The translations under genes were made by a program, and so were the position numbers. A stretch of DNA of 20,140 bases from BS750m-G57 sp964392945 (GTDB lineage: Bacteria; Planctomycetota; Phycisphaerae; SM23-33). The notes under the pieces are model-generated. The model searched no databases. It was not told the DNA's origin and saw nothing but the letters and a program-made list of their open reading frames with translations. The stretch is taken from NCBI GenBank assembly GCA_964392945.1, contig CAYMSH010000069.1, positions 1-20,140 of the forward strand. Direction: 5' to 3'. Positions 1 to 7,935 of this stretch are shown here, in pieces (within the stretch, counting starts at the first letter, position 1; every line of letters starts with the position of its first letter).

Positions 1-1848
1 GTCCTTGGTGCGGTCCTCGTTGTGCGAAACGATGAACAGTTCCTTGCTCAGCGGGAATGGATCGCGATACAGCGGGCCTTTGCCGCTGCGGGTCCACAGC
101 TTGGTCTCGAAGTCGTACTGGTTGTAGCCCGGCTCCTGCATGACCTTGACGTACGGGGTAATGTAGCTCATCGGCTCCAGCGTCCGGATCGGCTTGTTGG
201 TGTCGATCATGATCACGGTCCCGGTTCCGCTGTGAGGCCAGTGCGGCGAACCGATAGCCACGAACAGATTCGCATGGCCCGGGATCTGCCTGCCCTGGAT
301 CATCGTTGGCGGGAAGCGCACATTGTTTCCGTAGACCTCGCGAGAGGCGGTGCCGTCTGCGTTCATGCTCCAGAGGCACTTGACGCCGATCTGCCCTTTA
401 TCGACGTACTCCCAACGCGTGTAGACAACGCGTCCGTCTTCGCAAACCGCCGGCGTGAACTCGCTGACGGCGCTGTTGGAGAGTTTCTCGAACTTGCTCC
501 CGTCCGGCTCGATACGGTACATCTGCGTGCCGGCGAGTTGATCGTCGGAGTTGCACAGCGTGCCGGTTTCGCAGCGGGTGGAGACGAACATAATCCCGCC
601 GTCGGGCAGGTAACACGGGTTCATATCATCGGTCTGGTGATGATAGATTTTTGCGAACCGAAGATACGTCGACTGGTCGTACTTCTTGATGCGCAGCGCT
701 TCGTCTTTCGGCGGGTGGGTGACCTGGTGCAGTCCGGACCCGTCGATATTCGATTCGAAAATCCTGAATCCCTTCCACTCCGACTCTTTCCAGCCAAAGA
801 CTATTTTTTTGGCGTCGAACGAAAGATCAACGCGCCCGAAAATACCCTCGGTGATCTTTCCGCTGAAGATGTCTTTAGCCTTGCCAGTCGAAAGGTCCAG
901 TACGCAGATGTTGCTTCCGAACCGGCTGCAGCCGTCGATAAAGTCGCTGTAGAAGTGGCTGGAATGGTAGGTGTCGCGTTTGACGAACAGGAGCTTTTCG
1001 AAGCCCAATTCCTTGACCAGTGCTGCGCCGTATTTGGCGTCGGAATACGTCGGTTCGATTATGTCAGGCAGCTTGGCGGTGATGATCTTGGCTGTCTTGC
1101 CGACGCAGCGATCGGTCAGCGGCAGCCAGAGCGCCCCGGCGCCGTTGAACTCGGCGGCCGACGCGCCGTTGCGGCCGGGAGAATAGCTGACTTTGCCTAC
1201 AGTTCGCAGATCCGATCCGCCGCCTGATACGTCTTTGGCGTTCTTGTCCATCGGCCAGTGGGCCAGCAGCTTGGCCGATCGGAATTCGGTCTGGCCTTCG
1301 AAGTGCTTGGCGATCTCCTCTTCCTTGAGCACGCGATCGTAGATCCGAACGTCGGCGATCTGGCCGGTGAACTGTCGCCGGGTGTCGTTGGGGAAATCTA
1401 CGGCGCCCTGGCCGAATTTCAACACGCATCCGGGACCGGTGAGGATCGGGCTGCGTTTGGTTCCCTGGTCCGGCACGCCGTCCTGAATGTGCATCAGACC
1501 TCGCTTGCCGTCAATATACATGCGCCAGGAATGGTAGCTCGGCAATACTATCTGGTGCCATTTGCCGTCGTTGACTTTGGGCCCGCCGGAGTCGTGCCCC
1601 GCGCCGGCCGAACGCAGATTGATCCGCCCTTTTTCGCCAACGTAGATGCACTTGTCGCCGGTATTCCACTTGTCGTTAAGCGATGTGACGGTAAAGAGAG
1701 GCCCGCCGCTTTTCGAGGTTGTTCTGACCCAGAACGAAAGCGTGTAGCGGTCTTGGCCGAAATTCACCAGCGGCTTGTCCGCAGCGAGGCAGGGCGCGGA
1801 GATAAACCCCAGAACGACAGCGATAAACAGACGGTTCAGTTTGGACAT
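1..1848 (-). CDS. LamG + beta-propeller secreted protein, HzsA-like (3' end outside window)
   Basis: The frame is open from ATG at 1848 to base 1 without a stop (616 codons), so the C-terminal part is missing. Residues 1-22 form a signal peptide ending CLA-A. Residues about 30-185 look like a LamG/concanavalin-A-like lectin fold (TLSFWVRT, DGKWHQIVL, GQIADVRIYDRVL), and a second, shorter stretch begins at about 196 (LLAHWPMDKNAKDVSG). From about 282 (GFEKLLFVKRDTYHSSHFY) it aligns by eye with the TolB/PD40-type propellers of the three HzsA-like genes transcribed before it, including PCYLPDGGIMFVSTRC (411-426) and YTRWEYVD (476-483). By analogy the missing end should carry CxxCH heme sites; that is inference. 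An AGGAG at 1864-1860 supports the start. It lies 31 nt after the preceding gene and is probably co-transcribed. The substrate is unknown; LamG suggests carbohydrate or surface binding. Confidence 0.85.
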   Translation of the reverse strand, partial: MSKLNRLFIAVVLGFISAPCLAADKPLVNFGQDRYTLSFWVRTTSKSGGPLFTVTSLNDKWNTGDKCIYVGEKGRINLRSAGAGHDSGGPKVNDGKWHQIVLPSYHSWRMYIDGKRGLMHIQDGVPDQGTKRSPILTGPGCVLKFGQGAVDFPNDTRRQFTGQIADVRIYDRVLKEEEIAKHFEGQTEFRSAKLLAHWPMDKNAKDVSGGGSDLRTVGKVSYSPGRNGASAAEFNGAGALWLPLTDRCVGKTAKIITAKLPDIIEPTYSDAKYGAALVKELGFEKLLFVKRDTYHSSHFYSDFIDGCSRFGSNICVLDLSTGKAKDIFSGKITEGIFGRVDLSFDAKKIVFGWKESEWKGFRIFESNIDGSGLHQVTHPPKDEALRIKKYDQSTYLRFAKIYHHQTDDMNPCYLPDGGIMFVSTRCETGTLCNSDDQLAGTQMYRIEPDGSKFEKLSNSAVSEFTPAVCEDGRVVYTRWEYVDKGQIGVKCLWSMNADGTASREVYGNNVRFPPTMIQGRQIPGHANLFVAIGSPHWPHSGTGTVIMIDTNKPIRTLEPMSYITPYVKVMQEPGYNQYDFETKLWTRSGKGPLYRDPFPLSKELFIVSHNEDRTKD

Positions 1849-1879
1849 ATTAGCTGCGACTCCTGTTTTGTGCGGATAT

Positions 1880-4837
1880 TCAATCGCACAGTAGTTTGAA
1901 ACTAGGCATATCGGCGCGGGGTCTGGCCCGCAACAGTTTGTGTATGGGATCGAACGTCTTGATGATCTTCTGGTAGTCCGGATCGTCTGTGGTCTTGAAG
2001 ATCGGCTTTCCGCACGCTTCGGTCCCGCCGGCGGTCTTGGCCAGCGGCGCAAGCAGGAAGTTGTTGTTCTGCGGCTTCATGACGCGAGTGTAGAACTTTC
2101 GCGGCACGCCTTTCTTGTGACAACTCAGGCATCGTCGCACGACAACGTCCTTGAGCGCCGCCTCGAAACCCTGGGGCAGCATTCGCCTGCTGCCGAGGCG
2201 GGCCTTGTGGTTCGACGAAGACGTACCGTAGTACGGAACGTTCAAATCGATCCAGAGGTAGACTTTCTTACGGTCGGCGAGCGGCACGTTGACTTTCTTC
2301 TTGCCTTCCTTGTCAGGGTGTCCGGTGCGGATGATGTCAGCGAGCTTACTGGCCGGGCTGCCCCATCGCATGGGCTTGACTTCCAGAACGTTTTCCCCGG
2401 CGCCGTTGATCGTCCAGATCCACTCGGTGTACGGGCTCATGCCGCGAAGCTTGTCGTACTTGGCGCCGGACGGGCTTCCGTGGCGCCCCCAGTTCCGCTC
2501 GGACTGTGTTCCCGTTCTGGCGAGAATATCGTACGAAACGTTGAAGAAGTCGGTCATGTCGCCGCTCAGGTCTACATTCTTGGGCTGCTTGCGCTCGTTG
2601 TGGCATTTTATGCAATGCTTGTCGAAGACCGGCTGGACAACTTCCTGGTAGCTGAATCCCTTTACGCCCCAGGCGGGTTTATGCAGTTCCTGCGGTTTGC
2701 GCCGGGCCGCCGACGCCATGATCTTCGGGCCGCTGGAGGCCACGGAGTTTCGATCGGCGTGGCAGCCGACACAACCCTGGACCTCACCCGGCATCAGGTG
2801 CGTAAACGATCGCATTCGCTGCAGGGCTCGTCCTTCTGCATCCAACGCCAGGAAGTAGATCGGAACTTCCGAGGGGACCTTGAACGCGGCGCTTCCGTCT
2901 GCCTGCACGTCGGCGAAACCCCAGACCTTTTTCGGAGCGTATGTGGCGCCGCATGAGACCAGCGGAAACTGGAACCCGAACACCGCGATGTTCCGCATGC
3001 CGTGTCCGTCAAGACGTTTGTTGTTCTGCGGCGAGTGGGTGGACTTCTCGATCTCCTGGATAACAGCGACCTGCTTGATCTGGCCGCGTTTGACGTGCGG
3101 CTCGAGCCCGTTGTAAACGTCCTGCATGTAAATCGTGGCCCAGGCGCCGGAGACGCTTCCGTCTGTCGGCAGCTTGGCGATTGTACCGAACAGAAGCGGC
3201 GGGCGTTTGACCTTCCGCACAGGCATGGGACTGTACCAACCCATTCCGCCTTCGGGGGATATCAGCGAGATCGCGTTGGCGTCGAAGTCGCGAAGCTGGA
3301 TCGTTCCGCCCTTGGAGACCAAGAATCGCTTGTCGCTTATCGCCAGCGGTTTTTCGTACTGGCCTCTGACGCGCATGTCGAGCATTCCGTTTCCCCAGGG
3401 CCCTCCGCCGACGCGGTGCGCGTAGATGTTAATCTCAGGGGTCAGGTTGCGAATCGCCTGCTTTGAGTTGACGCCCTTGGAAGGATCGATCGCCACAATC
3501 CCGCCGCGACACGATCCGTTGTGATTGGTCGCCGTAGCGATCACCTGGTTTGTGCCCGGGATCGGTTGGGCGTCCATAAATGTGCCCGGCGAAATTACGC
3601 GATTACCGTAATAGACGCTCAGCCCGGTCCCATCGGGTTTAATCGCCCACAAGCTCTGGATCGGACACGCCGGCCGATCAACGTATTCCCATCGCGTGTA
3701 GACGATGCGCCCGTCATTGAGAACCGACGGCGTGAAGTCCATCAGGTAGTTGGCGCTCAGCCGTATCTGCTTGGAGCCGTCGGCTTCCATGCGATAGAGA
3801 ACCGGAGACGTTACTACATAACAGTACGCATACGCCGGCTTGCGATCGGAAATGAATCCGATCCCGCCGTCGGCCAGCCAGCATGGATCGAGATTGTTGT
3901 GCTTGCCCGTGGTAAGCTGCTTCAGGCCCTTTCCATCGATCCCGATCTTGAATATCTGGTAGTTGCTCTTCTCGTCGGGATAGAACGAGATATCCTCGAT
4001 ATGCGCCACGGGATTCGAGCCCACGTGCCCGCCCCGCCGCAGCGCGAAGACCACTTCTTTGGCGTCGTACGACAAATCGGCGGTGGTTATCATGCCTTCC
4101 TTGGCGTCGAAAATGCACTTGGTCTTACCGGTTTCAGTCGAGTATACGTACAGCCCGCCGCCCGGGCGGAATCCTTCAACGTGATACACGTACACGTGCG
4201 AGATGTTCAGCGGTTTGCGCTTGACGAGCAAAATGTCCTTGAACCCGAGTTTTCCTGAAGACAATTCCCGGCGCATCGCCTTGGCGGCCGGAGTCCGCTC
4301 GTTGGCGGGTATCAGCAGTTCGGCCAGTTGCTTCTTGCTCATCGGCGAGGCGTAGACTCCGATTTCGGCGGCTCCGGGGTTGGGTGAATTCGGATGCGAC
4401 GAGAGAAACTTGATCCGGAGCTTTCTTATCGTCTGGGCCTTAAAGCTGATTGCCTGCGGGCCGCGTCGGTGCTCGAGGGCTCCTTTTGCGGCGGGGGTTT
4501 TCGCATCGTCGAGATAGACCTCGTAATCCTTGAAGCACTCCAGCAGTTCGCTGGTGGTGCGAGCCCAGTAGACGACCTGTGCGGCCTGGACGGGCTTGTC
4601 CCAACGGATTTCAATCCACCCGTCTTGTGTTCCCTTTGTCGCCCAGTCTGTGCCGGCGACCAATCCGTCTATCGCCCTTACGGGATGGTACTCGCGGCTG
4701 AAGATGGTGCTGGACCAGGCTCTGGCTCCAAGGGCGAGATTCCTGGGCGCAGCGCCCGTCGGCTCGGCGCCGAACGATACGGACCCAAAGACTGCAACTA
4801 GAAGCGCCGTACAGTATATCGCAGTGTGTTTTCGCAT
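1880..4837 (-). CDS. F5/8C + propeller + tri-heme HzsA-like secreted protein
   Basis: A 985-aa exported protein. Residues 1-23 are a signal peptide. Residues about 32-165 resemble an F5/8 type C (discoidin) carbohydrate-binding domain (NLALGARAWSS, AIDG, LRIKFLSS, PGAAEIGVY). About 200-560 is a PD40/TolB-like propeller (DPCWLADGGIGFISD, YTRWEYVD). About 560-700 corresponds to the hydrazine synthase alpha-subunit middle region and ends in CVGCH (689-693). A cytochrome-c-like segment follows with CIKCH (742-746) and WIDLNVPYYG, then a C-terminal extension with a third site, CLSCH (903-907). Many extra cysteines fit an exported, disulfide-containing protein. AAGGAG at 4848-4843 fixes the start. 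It sits 27 nt after its paralogue and 31 nt before the LamG gene. HzsA likeness is motif-level recognition; the reaction is unknown, and covalent heme and extracytoplasmic location are inferred. Confidence 0.9.
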   Translation of the reverse strand: MRKHTAIYCTALLVAVFGSVSFGAEPTGAAPRNLALGARAWSSTIFSREYHPVRAIDGLVAGTDWATKGTQDGWIEIRWDKPVQAAQVVYWARTTSELLECFKDYEVYLDDAKTPAAKGALEHRRGPQAISFKAQTIRKLRIKFLSSHPNSPNPGAAEIGVYASPMSKKQLAELLIPANERTPAAKAMRRELSSGKLGFKDILLVKRKPLNISHVYVYHVEGFRPGGGLYVYSTETGKTKCIFDAKEGMITTADLSYDAKEVVFALRRGGHVGSNPVAHIEDISFYPDEKSNYQIFKIGIDGKGLKQLTTGKHNNLDPCWLADGGIGFISDRKPAYAYCYVVTSPVLYRMEADGSKQIRLSANYLMDFTPSVLNDGRIVYTRWEYVDRPACPIQSLWAIKPDGTGLSVYYGNRVISPGTFMDAQPIPGTNQVIATATNHNGSCRGGIVAIDPSKGVNSKQAIRNLTPEINIYAHRVGGGPWGNGMLDMRVRGQYEKPLAISDKRFLVSKGGTIQLRDFDANAISLISPEGGMGWYSPMPVRKVKRPPLLFGTIAKLPTDGSVSGAWATIYMQDVYNGLEPHVKRGQIKQVAVIQEIEKSTHSPQNNKRLDGHGMRNIAVFGFQFPLVSCGATYAPKKVWGFADVQADGSAAFKVPSEVPIYFLALDAEGRALQRMRSFTHLMPGEVQGCVGCHADRNSVASSGPKIMASAARRKPQELHKPAWGVKGFSYQEVVQPVFDKHCIKCHNERKQPKNVDLSGDMTDFFNVSYDILARTGTQSERNWGRHGSPSGAKYDKLRGMSPYTEWIWTINGAGENVLEVKPMRWGSPASKLADIIRTGHPDKEGKKKVNVPLADRKKVYLWIDLNVPYYGTSSSNHKARLGSRRMLPQGFEAALKDVVVRRCLSCHKKGVPRKFYTRVMKPQNNNFLLAPLAKTAGGTEACGKPIFKTTDDPDYQKIIKTFDPIHKLLRARPRADMPSFKLLCD

Positions 4838-4864
4838 TATTGCTCCTTGGCGACAATCGGGATT

Positions 4865-7846
4865 CTACTTGGTCAGCAGCGTGAAGTTCTTCATATCGGC
4901 CCGCGGGATGCTCTCCAACAACTTGTGTATGGGAGCGAACGTCTTGATGATCTTCTGGTAGTCCGGATCATCTATTGTCTTGAAGATGATCTTCCCGCAC
5001 GCTTCGGTTCCGCCTGCGGATTTGGCCAGCGGGGCCAGCAGGAAGTTGTTGTTCTTGGGATTCTCAAATCGGGTGTAGAACTTGCGCGGGAGTTTGCCCT
5101 TGTGGCAGGAGTCGCAACGAGTCTTGGCTACTTCCTTCAACGTCGCGTCGAGGTTGGTCGGATACATTCGACGGCTTCCGATTCGCGCCTTGTGGTTCGA
5201 AGAAGCTGTACCGTAATACGGGACATTCAGATCGATCCACAGGTAAACGCGTTTCCGATCGGCCGCCGGCACGTTGACTCGATTCTTGCCCTTCTTGTCG
5301 GGGTGCCCCGATCCGATAATCTTGGCGAGCTTACTGGCCGGGCTGCCCCAGCGGTACGGGGCGATCTCGTACGTATTATGCCCGGCGCCGTTGATCGACC
5401 AGATCCATTCGGTGTACGGACTCATTCCGCGGAACTCATCGCCGTCGGGGCCTCTTCGAGTACCGTGGATTCCCCACTTCCACATACCCATCGTTCCTGT
5501 TCGGGCGAGAATGTCGTACGAAACGTTGAAGAAATCGGTCTTGTCGCCGCTGAGATCAACACCGCCGGGCTGCTTGAGTTCGTTGTGACACTTGATGCAG
5601 TTCTTGTCGAACACCGGCTGGACGACTTCAGCGAACGAGAAACCCTTAACGCCCCAGTCCGGCTTGATGAGTTTCTGCGGTTTTGTCGTTATGCGTTTGG
5701 CGCCCAGTCGCGGAGCAGCGGAGTTCCTATCGGCGTGGCATCCGACACAGCCCTGCACTTCGCCGGGCATAAAGTGGGTGAACGATCGCATGCGCTGCAC
5801 GGCTCGCCCCTCTTTATCCAGGGCCAGGAAGTAGATCGGAACTTCGGAGGGGACCTGGAACGCGGCCTTTCCGTCTTTGTCTACGTTGGCGAATCCCCAT
5901 ACCTTCTTGGCCGCGTACGTAGCTCCGCAAGAGACCAGCGGGAACTGGAACCCGAAGGCGGCGATCTTTCGCTTCCTGCCGGTGTCCGGATCGAAGTTAT
6001 CCTGCGGCGTGTGGGTGGATTTCTCCATTTCCTGAATGACGGCGACCTGGGTGATCTCGCCGCGTTTTACCGTCGGTTCGAGTCCGTTGTAAACGTCCTG
6101 CATGTAGACGCTGGCCCATGCGCCAGTAACGCTGCCGTCTTTCGGCAGGTCGATCTTGCGGTTCATGGGAGTGCCGACGATCAGCGGCGGTGTCGCCGTC
6201 TTTACGATCGGCTGCGGCGAGTAGTAGCCCATTCTGTCGCTGGGCCGCAAGAGCGGAAAGACGTTGCACTCGAAATCGCGCAGCTCGATCACGCCGTTGT
6301 TGGAGACCAGGAACTTGTCGCCGCCGATGGGCATCGGCTTTTCGTAAGGTCCGCGAAGTCCGTTGCCGTATTGCCCACCGAGGCGGAAGATATCAACCTC
6401 CGGCGTCAGATTAACCATGGCCTTCAGGTTGTTCGCCCCTTTAGTCGGATCGATCAGCACGATCCCGCCGCGACACGGTCCGTTGTGATTGGTGGCCGTG
6501 GCGAGAAACGTTTTCTCGCCCGGAATCGGCTGGGCGTCCATGAACGTGCCCGGCGCCAATACGCGGTTTCCGTAGAGTCCGGCAAGCCCGGTCCCGTCGG
6601 GGTTCATCGTCCAGAGGCTCTGGATCGGACACGCCGCCCGGTCGACATATTCCCAACGCGTGTAGACGATCCGTCCGTCATTAGAGACCGAAGGGGTGAA
6701 GTCCATCAGGTAGTTTGCGCTGAGGCGTTTTTGCTTCTGCCCGTCGCGGTCCATGCGATAGACCACAGGCGAAGTGACAACGTAGCAGTACGCGTACGCC
6801 GGTTTGCGATCGGAGATGAACGCAATTCCGCCGTCAGGCAGCCAGCACGGGTCGAGGTTGTTGCTTTTGTCGTTCGTCAATTGCTTCAGGCCCGTGCCGT
6901 CAACGTTGATGCGCCATATCTGGTAGTTCTCTCCGGGCTTGTCGCGCGGAATGTCGAATGCGTGTGCGATCGGCCGGCAGCGAATCATCCCGCCGAGTTT
7001 CAGCGCGAAGACGATCTCCTTGCCGTCGTACGACAGGTCGGCTGTAGTGATCATGCCTTCTTTGGCGTCGTAGATGCACTTGAGTTTCCCGCCGTCGGCG
7101 CCGGGAGTCAGAACGTACAGACCGCCGCCGGGTATATACCCTTCCACGTGGTAGACGTACACGTGCGAGATATTCAGCGGATGGCGTTTGACCAGCAAGA
7201 TGTCCTTGAAACCGAGCTTACCGGCGATCAGGTCCTTGCCCATCGCCTTGGCGGTCTCAGTCAACACCTTTGTGGGCCTCTTGCGGGGCTGCCGCGCCCT
7301 GGGCTTTTTGGGCATGCTGGCGGCGATCTTGGCCAACTCGGCCAACTGATTCTTCGTCAGCGAGGTTGGATAAACGCTGATTTCCGCCGCGCCGGGGTTG
7401 GGCGAATTCACGTGCGACGAGAGGAACTTGATCCGGATCTTCGAGACCTTCTGTCTGGTCAGGTTAATCAATTGCGGCCCGTGCAGCCTTGCCAGGGTTC
7501 CCTTGACCGCTGCTGTCTTTCCATCGTTCAGATAAACTTCGTAGTCCTTGAAGGCCTCGAGATGCTGCCCGGCCGCTCGCGCCCAGTAGACAATCTGCGC
7601 CGCATCGACAGGCTTTGGCCACTGGAGGACAAACTCCCCGGTCTGCTTTCCCCTGACCGCCCAGTCGCTACCGTAAACCGACCCGTTAATCGCCTGGGAC
7701 GGACTATACTCGCCGCTGAACTGACTGCTGGCCGAAACCTTGGCCTTGCGAGACAGGTTCTCGGGCAGTTTCTCGGCGCCGACAGCGCCAACTGCAATAC
7801 CAGCGACAATAAACAGCGATACAAAGGCCATTGTGCGATTCAGCAT
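4865..7846 (-). CDS. F5/8C + propeller + tri-heme HzsA-like secreted protein (paralogue)
   Basis: A 993-aa protein from the chosen start, sharing domain order and long identical stretches with the next gene (for example YLWIDLNVPYYGT, GFQFPLVSCGATYA). Order: signal peptide, F5/8C domain (about 30-160), a basic proline-rich linker (about 178-193, KKPRARQPRKRP) missing from the paralogue, propeller (about 213-560), HZS-alpha-like region with CVGCH (about 700-704), CIKCH (about 750-754), WIDLNVPYYG, and a C-terminal CDSCH (about 911-915). The longest frame opens with TTG at 7867. I prefer ATG 7846 because AAGGAG (7858-7853) lies 6 nt upstream; ATG 7849 is also possible. It follows the frameshifted gene by 89 nt, the second widest gap in the cluster, where a possible internal promoter lies. 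Function is unknown; electron transfer or oxidation of a bound glycan-associated substrate is only a guess. Confidence 0.88.
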   Translation of the reverse strand: MLNRTMAFVSLFIVAGIAVGAVGAEKLPENLSRKAKVSASSQFSGEYSPSQAINGSVYGSDWAVRGKQTGEFVLQWPKPVDAAQIVYWARAAGQHLEAFKDYEVYLNDGKTAAVKGTLARLHGPQLINLTRQKVSKIRIKFLSSHVNSPNPGAAEISVYPTSLTKNQLAELAKIAASMPKKPRARQPRKRPTKVLTETAKAMGKDLIAGKLGFKDILLVKRHPLNISHVYVYHVEGYIPGGGLYVLTPGADGGKLKCIYDAKEGMITTADLSYDGKEIVFALKLGGMIRCRPIAHAFDIPRDKPGENYQIWRINVDGTGLKQLTNDKSNNLDPCWLPDGGIAFISDRKPAYAYCYVVTSPVVYRMDRDGQKQKRLSANYLMDFTPSVSNDGRIVYTRWEYVDRAACPIQSLWTMNPDGTGLAGLYGNRVLAPGTFMDAQPIPGEKTFLATATNHNGPCRGGIVLIDPTKGANNLKAMVNLTPEVDIFRLGGQYGNGLRGPYEKPMPIGGDKFLVSNNGVIELRDFECNVFPLLRPSDRMGYYSPQPIVKTATPPLIVGTPMNRKIDLPKDGSVTGAWASVYMQDVYNGLEPTVKRGEITQVAVIQEMEKSTHTPQDNFDPDTGRKRKIAAFGFQFPLVSCGATYAAKKVWGFANVDKDGKAAFQVPSEVPIYFLALDKEGRAVQRMRSFTHFMPGEVQGCVGCHADRNSAAPRLGAKRITTKPQKLIKPDWGVKGFSFAEVVQPVFDKNCIKCHNELKQPGGVDLSGDKTDFFNVSYDILARTGTMGMWKWGIHGTRRGPDGDEFRGMSPYTEWIWSINGAGHNTYEIAPYRWGSPASKLAKIIGSGHPDKKGKNRVNVPAADRKRVYLWIDLNVPYYGTASSNHKARIGSRRMYPTNLDATLKEVAKTRCDSCHKGKLPRKFYTRFENPKNNNFLLAPLAKSAGGTEACGKIIFKTIDDPDYQKIIKTFAPIHKLLESIPRADMKNFTLLTK

Positions 7847-7899
7847 CATGTTCTCCTTGAAGATCAATCGGAATTAACGCAGCAAGTGCATCCGGCATG

Positions 7900-7927
7900 A
7901 TTGTAGCCTGTCAGGCGGTGAGGGCAA
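7900..7927 (-). promoter_or_regulatory. possible internal promoter before the two tri-heme genes
   Basis: In the 89-nt gap, the minus strand shows TTGCCC (7927-7922), a 16-nt spacer, then TACAAT (7905-7900). A perfect small dyad, GCCTG-A-CAGGC (7916-7906), abuts the -10-like box and could be an operator. It would drive the last three genes independently of the frameshifted one. Pattern only; there is no conservation evidence. Confidence 0.3.
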
Positions 7928-7935
7928 AGAGATTC

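Noticed and set aside
22..1227. 401-codon plus-strand open frame at the left edge
   Set aside because: Antisense to the LamG/propeller gene, whose minus-strand translation shows clear motifs; the plus reading does not.
7847..7867. TTG start at 7867 for the first tri-heme gene
   Set aside because: It would place the ribosome site AAGGAG inside the coding region; ATG 7846 has proper spacing.
4826..7900. 1024-codon plus-strand open frame
   Set aside because: It lies exactly antisense to the tri-heme HzsA-like gene, has no domain likeness, and is explained by G+C-rich codon bias leaving the opposite strand free of stops.
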